Below, in pieces: positions 58,864-64,000 of a DNA stretch of 64,000 bases. The stretch spans positions 1,488,001-1,552,000 of the forward strand of contig JAMSLZ010000001.1 in the NCBI GenBank assembly GCA_026027325.1. The letters run 5' to 3'. The notes beneath the pieces are model-generated. The model was not told the origin of the DNA and made no database searches. It saw nothing but the letters and a program-made list of their open reading frames with translations. Position numbers and translations under genes: made by a program. The stretch's first letter is position 1; each line of letters starts with the position of its first letter. The stretch is from Actinomucor elegans. Its lineage: Eukaryota; Mucoromycota; Mucoromycetes; Mucorales; Mucoraceae.

Positions 58864-60555
58864 ATGGCAAACTCTGCTAGTATACAAGTGATTTCCCCTG
58901 CGTCTCAAGCATTGCTATTCGAAGTACCTACTTTATCTACATCTCAAGTAGACGAAGCCGTCCAAAAATCAGCCGCTGCTTTTGCCAAATGGAAGAAAAC
59001 ACCTATTGCCGAACGCGTCGACATCCTTCAAAAGTTCTGTACTTTGTTTGAGCAGAAAAAGGACATAATCGCATCTTCCATCACATCCCAAATGGGCCGT
59101 CCTATTCGCTATGGCCACGGTGAAGTCAAGGGCGTCCTCGAACGCGCTAATTATATGATCTCGGTCGCCGAAGAATGCTTAAAGGACGACATCATTGAGC
59201 ATATCCCTGGTGTAGTAAAACGATATCAACGTAAAGAGCCTTTGGGCCCCGTATTCTTGATCGCAGCTTGGAATTATCCTTATTTAACTACGGTCAATAA
59301 TATTGTGCCTGCATTGTTGGCTGGTAACACAGTATTGCTGAAACAATCACCTCAAACACCTCAATGTGCTGATATCTTTGTGGATACGTTGAGAGAAGCT
59401 GGTGTTCCTTATGACGCAGTCCAGGCTATCCATGTACAAGATAAAGAAGCCAACTACCTCGTACAGCATCCTTTGATTCAATTTGTCAACTTTACGGGCA
59501 GTGTTGCGGTAGGAAAGAAGATTAGACAAGCCATTGGCGATAGTCAGCATCTCATAGGTACACACAAAACATTTATTTACATTACTGTTATAAGCTGATA
59601 CACGTATGCAATTAGGCTCTGGTATGGAATTGGGCGGTAAGGATCCTGCTTATGTGTTGCCTGATACCAATTTGGATTATGCTGTTGAGAATATTATTGA
59701 TGGCGCTTTCTTTAACTCTGGCCAATGTTGTTGTTCCATTGAACGTTGTTATGTTCATCAAGATGTCTATGATGAGTTTGTACAAAAGGCTGTTGCTCTT
59801 ACAAAGGTAAAATAATTGAACGATGAGAATCTGGGCATAATCTAACTATTAGTTTATCTTAAAGAGCTATGTTCTCGGTGATCCTAATGACAAGGACACT
59901 ACTCTTGGTCCTATGGCTAACATCAAGTTTGCTACTAATGTAAGAGACCAAATCAAAGACGCTATTGGAAAAGGGGCCAGACCTCTCATTGATACAAGCC
60001 AGATGTTCCCAATGGATAAGGTAAGCTATAAAACGTCTGGAATTATTACTTAGATACTGATTTGGAAGAAAGCCTGGTACAGCTTATGTTGGTCCACAAA
60101 TCTTGACGAATGTAGATCATTCCATGCTCGTCATGACTGAGGAGGTAAAGATATACATATTAGAAACATATCTCTAGGTGCTAATTTATTTTTATTTCAG
60201 ACGTTTGGACCTGTTCTCGGTATCATGAAGGTTTCTTCTGATCAAGAAGCTATCAAATTGATGAATGATTCCAAGTATGGTTTAACTGCAAGCATTTGGA
60301 CTGCCGATGAAAATAAAGCAGTCGAAATTGGAGATCAGATAGAAACTGGCACTTGGTTCATGAACCGCTGCGATTACATTGATCCTGCTTTAGCCTGGGT
60401 TGGTGCCAAGGAAAGTGGATTGGGATTTTCGATGAGCAAGCAAGGCTATAGTCAGTTTACACGGTAAGAAATAGTGCATTTAAATGCATCAAAATAAGAA
60501 CCTAACTATATTTTACAGACCAAAATCGTACCACCTCAAGCTGTCTCAGAAATAA
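58864..60555 (+). CDS. NAD(P)-dependent aldehyde dehydrogenase
   Basis: Oxidises an aldehyde to its acid. Six exons: 58864-59557, 59616-59806, 59865-60020, 60073-60144, 60201-60463, 60519-60555; 470 aa, slightly shorter than the usual 480-500. Motifs: LGPVFLIAAWNYPYLTT (cofactor-binding entry), NTVLLKQSPQTP, NFTGSVAVGKKIRQ, MELGGKDPAYVL with the general-base Glu, and FFNSGQCCCSIERCYVH with the catalytic Cys. TEETFGPVLGIMKV and KESGLGFSMSKQGYSQFTRP follow. The pattern fits broad semialdehyde-type or medium-chain fatty-aldehyde dehydrogenases; the substrate is uncertain. The start is the first ATG in the frame; the upstream open frame has no ATG. Xrn1 follows 102 bp downstream on the same strand. 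Confidence 0.93.
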
Positions 60556-60657
60556 GTCCAGTCACAATGCTGGTGCTTTGTACACGTCTACGTTTTCAAA
60601 GAATAAACTAGTTTCTTTTCTTTAATAACTTTCATTGTTTAATATAATACTAGTAAT

Positions 60658-63600
60658 ATGGGTATTCCCAAGTTCTTTAGATGGATTAGGTATAAACTGG
60701 CAGCGTATTTCGAAAAAAAAAACTTATACCAACCGCGTTTTTTCTAGTGAACGCTATCCCATGTGTTCTCAACTGATTACAGACAGTGGCATTCCAGAAT
60801 TCGGTTAGTTTTATAAAAGATGGACGGAAAGAGATGTAGTTATATCACTCTCTTCTCGCCTATGCATTAACATTCGAACTGTGGCTTTAATATCCTATGT
60901 TTTATGCAGATAATTTGTACCTGGATATGAACGGCATCATTCACAACTGTTCACATAACAATAATGATAACGCTCACTTTCGAATCACTGAGGAGCAAAT
61001 TTGGATTGGTGTATTCAACTATATTGATCACTTGTTTTCCAAAATCAAGCCTAAAAAATTCTTCTTTTTGGCTATTGACGGTGTTGCCCCTAGAGCAAAG
61101 ATGAACCAACAGCGTTCTCGTCGTTTCCGTACAGCTCGGGACGCAGAAGAACTGAGACAAAAGGCTATTGATAAGGGTGAAGAATTGCCTGAAGAAGACG
61201 CTTTTGATTCGAATTGTATCACACCTGGTACGGAATTCATGAAGAAACTTACTGCGGAACTGCGCTATTTCATCTCGAAAAAAGTATCTGAAGATGCCAA
61301 TTGGCGTGGTGTCGAAATTGTGTTATCTGGTCCTGAAGTACCTGGAGAAGGTGAACATAAGATTATGGAATATATCCGTCTTGCCAAAGCACAGCCAGAC
61401 TATGATCCTAATGTTAGACATTGTCTCTATGGTTTGGACGCCGATTTAGTCATGTTGGGTTTGTTGAGTCATGACCCTCACTTTGCCTTGTTACGTGAGG
61501 AAGTTACATTTGGCAAGCAGAACCAAAAGAGAAAGCAGACGTAAGTGATTTGATAGGAATATATGGTATAGCTATTGACACATTTGGTTAGTTTGGACAG
61601 TCAGAATTTTTACTTGATGCATTTGTCTCTGATGAGAGAGTATCTGGATATGGAATTCAACTCGTTAAGTAGCTCGCTTTCATTCCCTTATGATTTCGAA
61701 CGCGTGTTGGATGATTTCATTCTGCTAGCCCTATTCGTTGGTAACGATTTCTTGCCCAACTTGCCTAATCTCCATATCAACGAAGGCGCTCTGGGTCTTA
61801 TGTTTAAAATCTATAAAGAAGTGTTGCCTACTTGTCAAGGTTATATCCAGGATGGTGGAAGAGTCGATATGTCTCGCTTGCAAAAGATCTTGGACGGTAT
61901 TTCGGAAGTTGTTGAAAAGGAAGCATTTGAAATTGAAGCTATTGATTCCTTGTACCTTGCTGGTAAGCGTGAAAATGGTCAAAATGAACGTCAGTTGTTG
62001 CATCAAATGGAACAAAAGAAAGCCAAAGACGGCAAGATGGTCATTACTGACAAACAAGAACTGATATTTCGCCAAGTAAGCAATTATCTGCTCAGCGGAC
62101 ATACTGGTAAAGGCACTACTATTCACTTTGAAATGCCTTTCAAAGCACGCGACAAAAAATTTATCGACAAACTCGCCAGAGACCTGAACATGTCCTGTCA
62201 TTTGGATTACGATGAAACCGACAAATCAACTTACGCGGAACTTGCCTTTGATTCAGATGATGATTTCGACGACGAAGAAGAAGCAGAGTCTGAACCATCA
62301 GAAATTGATGAAGAAGCCATTGCTGCACGCGATCGTGTTTTGAAAAAGTATCAAGAGGCCCAAATTATCCCCGATGCCTTGTCCAAAGAAGACATTGCTC
62401 GTGAAGAAAAGGAAAAGTTTGAGGCTGGTTTGAAACAATGGAAGGCTGATTATTACAAAGAAAAGATGGACATTGACATTGATAATCAACAGCAAATGGA
62501 TGGTCTTGTTGGCGCCTATATCGTTGGTATTCAATGGGTGCTCAAATATTACTACGAAGGTGTTGCTTCTTGGGGCTGGTTCTATCCTTATCATTATGCC
62601 CCCAAGATCTCTGATCTCAAGAATGTAGTTCGCTTCCAAGACCATGAATTTACTATTGGTCAGCCCTTTAAACCTTTTGAACAGTTGATGGGTGTATTGC
62701 CCAGTTTGAGTAAGAAGTTATTGCCTGCTGCCTATCGTGACTTGATGACGGACATTGCTTCCCCCATCATTGACTTTTACCCTCGCAACTTTGATTTGGA
62801 TATGAATGGGAAAAAACAGGATTGGGAAGCTATCGTTAAGATTCCTTTCATTGACGAAAAGCGTCTTTTGGAAGCGATGAAGAACCGAGAACAACGCTTA
62901 ACTAAAGAAGAAGCTTCCATGACGCGCCTTGGCACTAGTTACAAGTTTGTCTATGATACAGAGTTGGCCAAGAAGGATCCTGAAGAGTGGCCCGTGTACC
63001 CTAGTCCTTTGCCTGGCGTGTTCCCTGATATTCATCATTGCCTTGTGCGTGAAGATGTTTACAAGTTACCAAGCTTGACTGAAAAAGACTTGAAGTTCAG
63101 AAAAGGACTCTTGCCTGGTGCAAAGGTTGGCCAAAATGCTTTAGCTGGCTTCCCTTCTCTTCAAACCATTCCTTATACTTATGAAATCAAGCACCATGGT
63201 GTCCATGTTTTCCAACAAGACAGTCGTAATGAATCCGTCATTATCTCTATCAAAAACAAGTATCGCAATGCTGATATTGAAGAGATTGCCAAACTTTTCC
63301 TTTACAGAAGCATCTACGTGCAATATCCTTATTTGAAAGAAGCAGTGGTGATTGGTGTTTCTAACGCTGAGAAGAAGTATTATGTCAATTACAAGAACGG
63401 TAAAAAGCAGATCCTCGAACATTTCTGGGACGATAAAGAAAGAGAAAACTGGGAATCACGTATGGGTCGCGCTGAATATTTGCCCAGCAAGCGTTTTGGT
63501 TTAGTTATTGGTGATATTGAAGTGGGCTTCCATGTCTGTGTATTGAACGGCATGCATCAAACTGAAGACGGTGCTCTAGTCAAAGAGTTTGTCAATCCTA

Positions 63601-64000
63601 GTTTGGAGGACTTAGTGCCTATTCAATTGGTAGTTATCAAGGTGGCTAATCCTGATCCTCGGTACATCGAAAAACCTGCTCCTCCTATTGAAGAAAGTTT
63701 CCCTGTCCAATCCAACGTTTTCTTTTTAGGCAGCAAGTTCTTGGGTGCTCAAGCAACCGTAGTTGGCCACAGTAATGGCAATGTCGATATTGAAATGACC
63801 GTTCCTGTCGAGGAAGGCTATCAAATGGAACCCGAGTTTGGCCATGAAATTGCTCGTGAGCAAGAAAACGATATCCAATACAGTTCAGGTTCTGATATTG
63901 CTCGTGAAATTGGTATCTCCCCTCTGGCTCTTTCCAAATTAACTTCTGCCTTGACTGTAAATGATAAATCATCTCAAAAAATCAATGTAGGGTTGAACTT
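60658..64000 (+). CDS. XRN1: 5'-3' exoribonuclease Xrn1/Kem1 (3' end beyond the window)
   Basis: Cytoplasmic 5'-to-3' exonuclease that degrades decapped mRNA. Exons: 60658-60689, 60748-60803, 60910-61540, and 61592 to beyond 64000 with no stop; about 1042 residues are in the window. It starts MGIPKFFRWISERYPMCSQL and continues DNLYLDMNGIIHNCSH, AIDGVAPRAKMNQQRSRRFR, EGEHKIMEYIRLA and GLDADLVMLGLL, carrying the metal-binding acidic residues of the catalytic domain. Exon 4 begins with the LDSQNFYLMHLSLMREYLD segment, then GNDFLPNLPNLHINEGAL. The later part runs through the Xrn1-specific PAZ/Tudor-type region (YTYEIKHHGVHVFQQDS). The first intron is 58 nt and the second 106 nt, long for this window. 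The cytoplasmic type (Xrn1 rather than Rat1) is judged from the start and length. Confidence 0.97.

Overview
The window is a 64 kb piece of a fungal nuclear genome. Conserved genes carry many short introns (about 48-106 nt, GTAAGT/GTATGT-type donors, CTAAC/CTAAT-like branch points), and gene islands are separated by AT-rich spacers of up to about 5 kb. The gene set (Chs7-type chitin synthase chaperone, Nrg1-like zinc fingers, eRF1, Xrn1, ARPC5, heme oxygenase, XPG/Rad2) together with LINE remnants carrying CCHC knuckles suggests an early-diverging fungus, most likely Mucoromycota/Mucorales. That is an inference from gene style; no rRNA or organelle marker is present, so I do not name a species.

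Layout: 1-4.8 kb, a 3'-truncated XPG/Rad2 nuclease and a tail-anchored heme oxygenase (both minus). 4.8-9.6 kb, a gene-free spacer with repeats. 9.6-11.6 kb, a Gyp1/TBC1D22-type Rab GAP with two 10-nt exons. 13-13.8 kb, an Nrg1-like zinc-finger protein. 16.6-18.2 kb, eRF1. 20.2-21.5 kb, a TPR/metallo-beta-lactamase fusion. 22.9-23.6 kb, an unknown intronless gene. 24.2-26.2 kb, a decayed Thr-rich secreted-protein gene. 28.2-28.5 kb, a 64-aa possible zinc-binding protein in two short exons. 30.1-32.0 kb, a membrane-anchored protein that looks like a bacterial-type solute-binding protein. 32.4-32.7 kb, a polyA-tailed pseudogene. 35.1-37.6 kb, a nine-exon long-chain acyl-CoA synthetase containing 12-nt and 7-nt exons. 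37.6-42.8 kb, a repeat-rich spacer with a 127-bp near-perfect foldback. 42.8-44.6 kb, two convergent unknown genes. 44.8-48.1 kb, LINE and other coding wreckage. 48.4-52.9 kb, an MFS transporter, then ARPC5 and a CDK11-type kinase converging 19 bp apart. 55.6-57.6 kb, Chs7 and a dual-specificity phosphatase. 58.9-64 kb, an aldehyde dehydrogenase and a 3'-truncated Xrn1.

Most genes are unrelated housekeeping functions: DNA repair, heme turnover, vesicle traffic, translation termination, lipid activation, actin nucleation, RNA decay and cell-wall synthesis. I see no operon-like or clustered pathway.

The most interesting unexplained structure is non-coding: a degenerate dispersed repeat (14 copies recognised by eye). 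Its copies repeatedly occur as pairs about 176-177 bp apart, and a longer version of it forms the 127-bp foldback at 38.2-38.7 kb. Exon coordinates below were worked out by hand from splice signals, reading-frame continuity and protein conservation. Every complete multi-exon model closes in frame.
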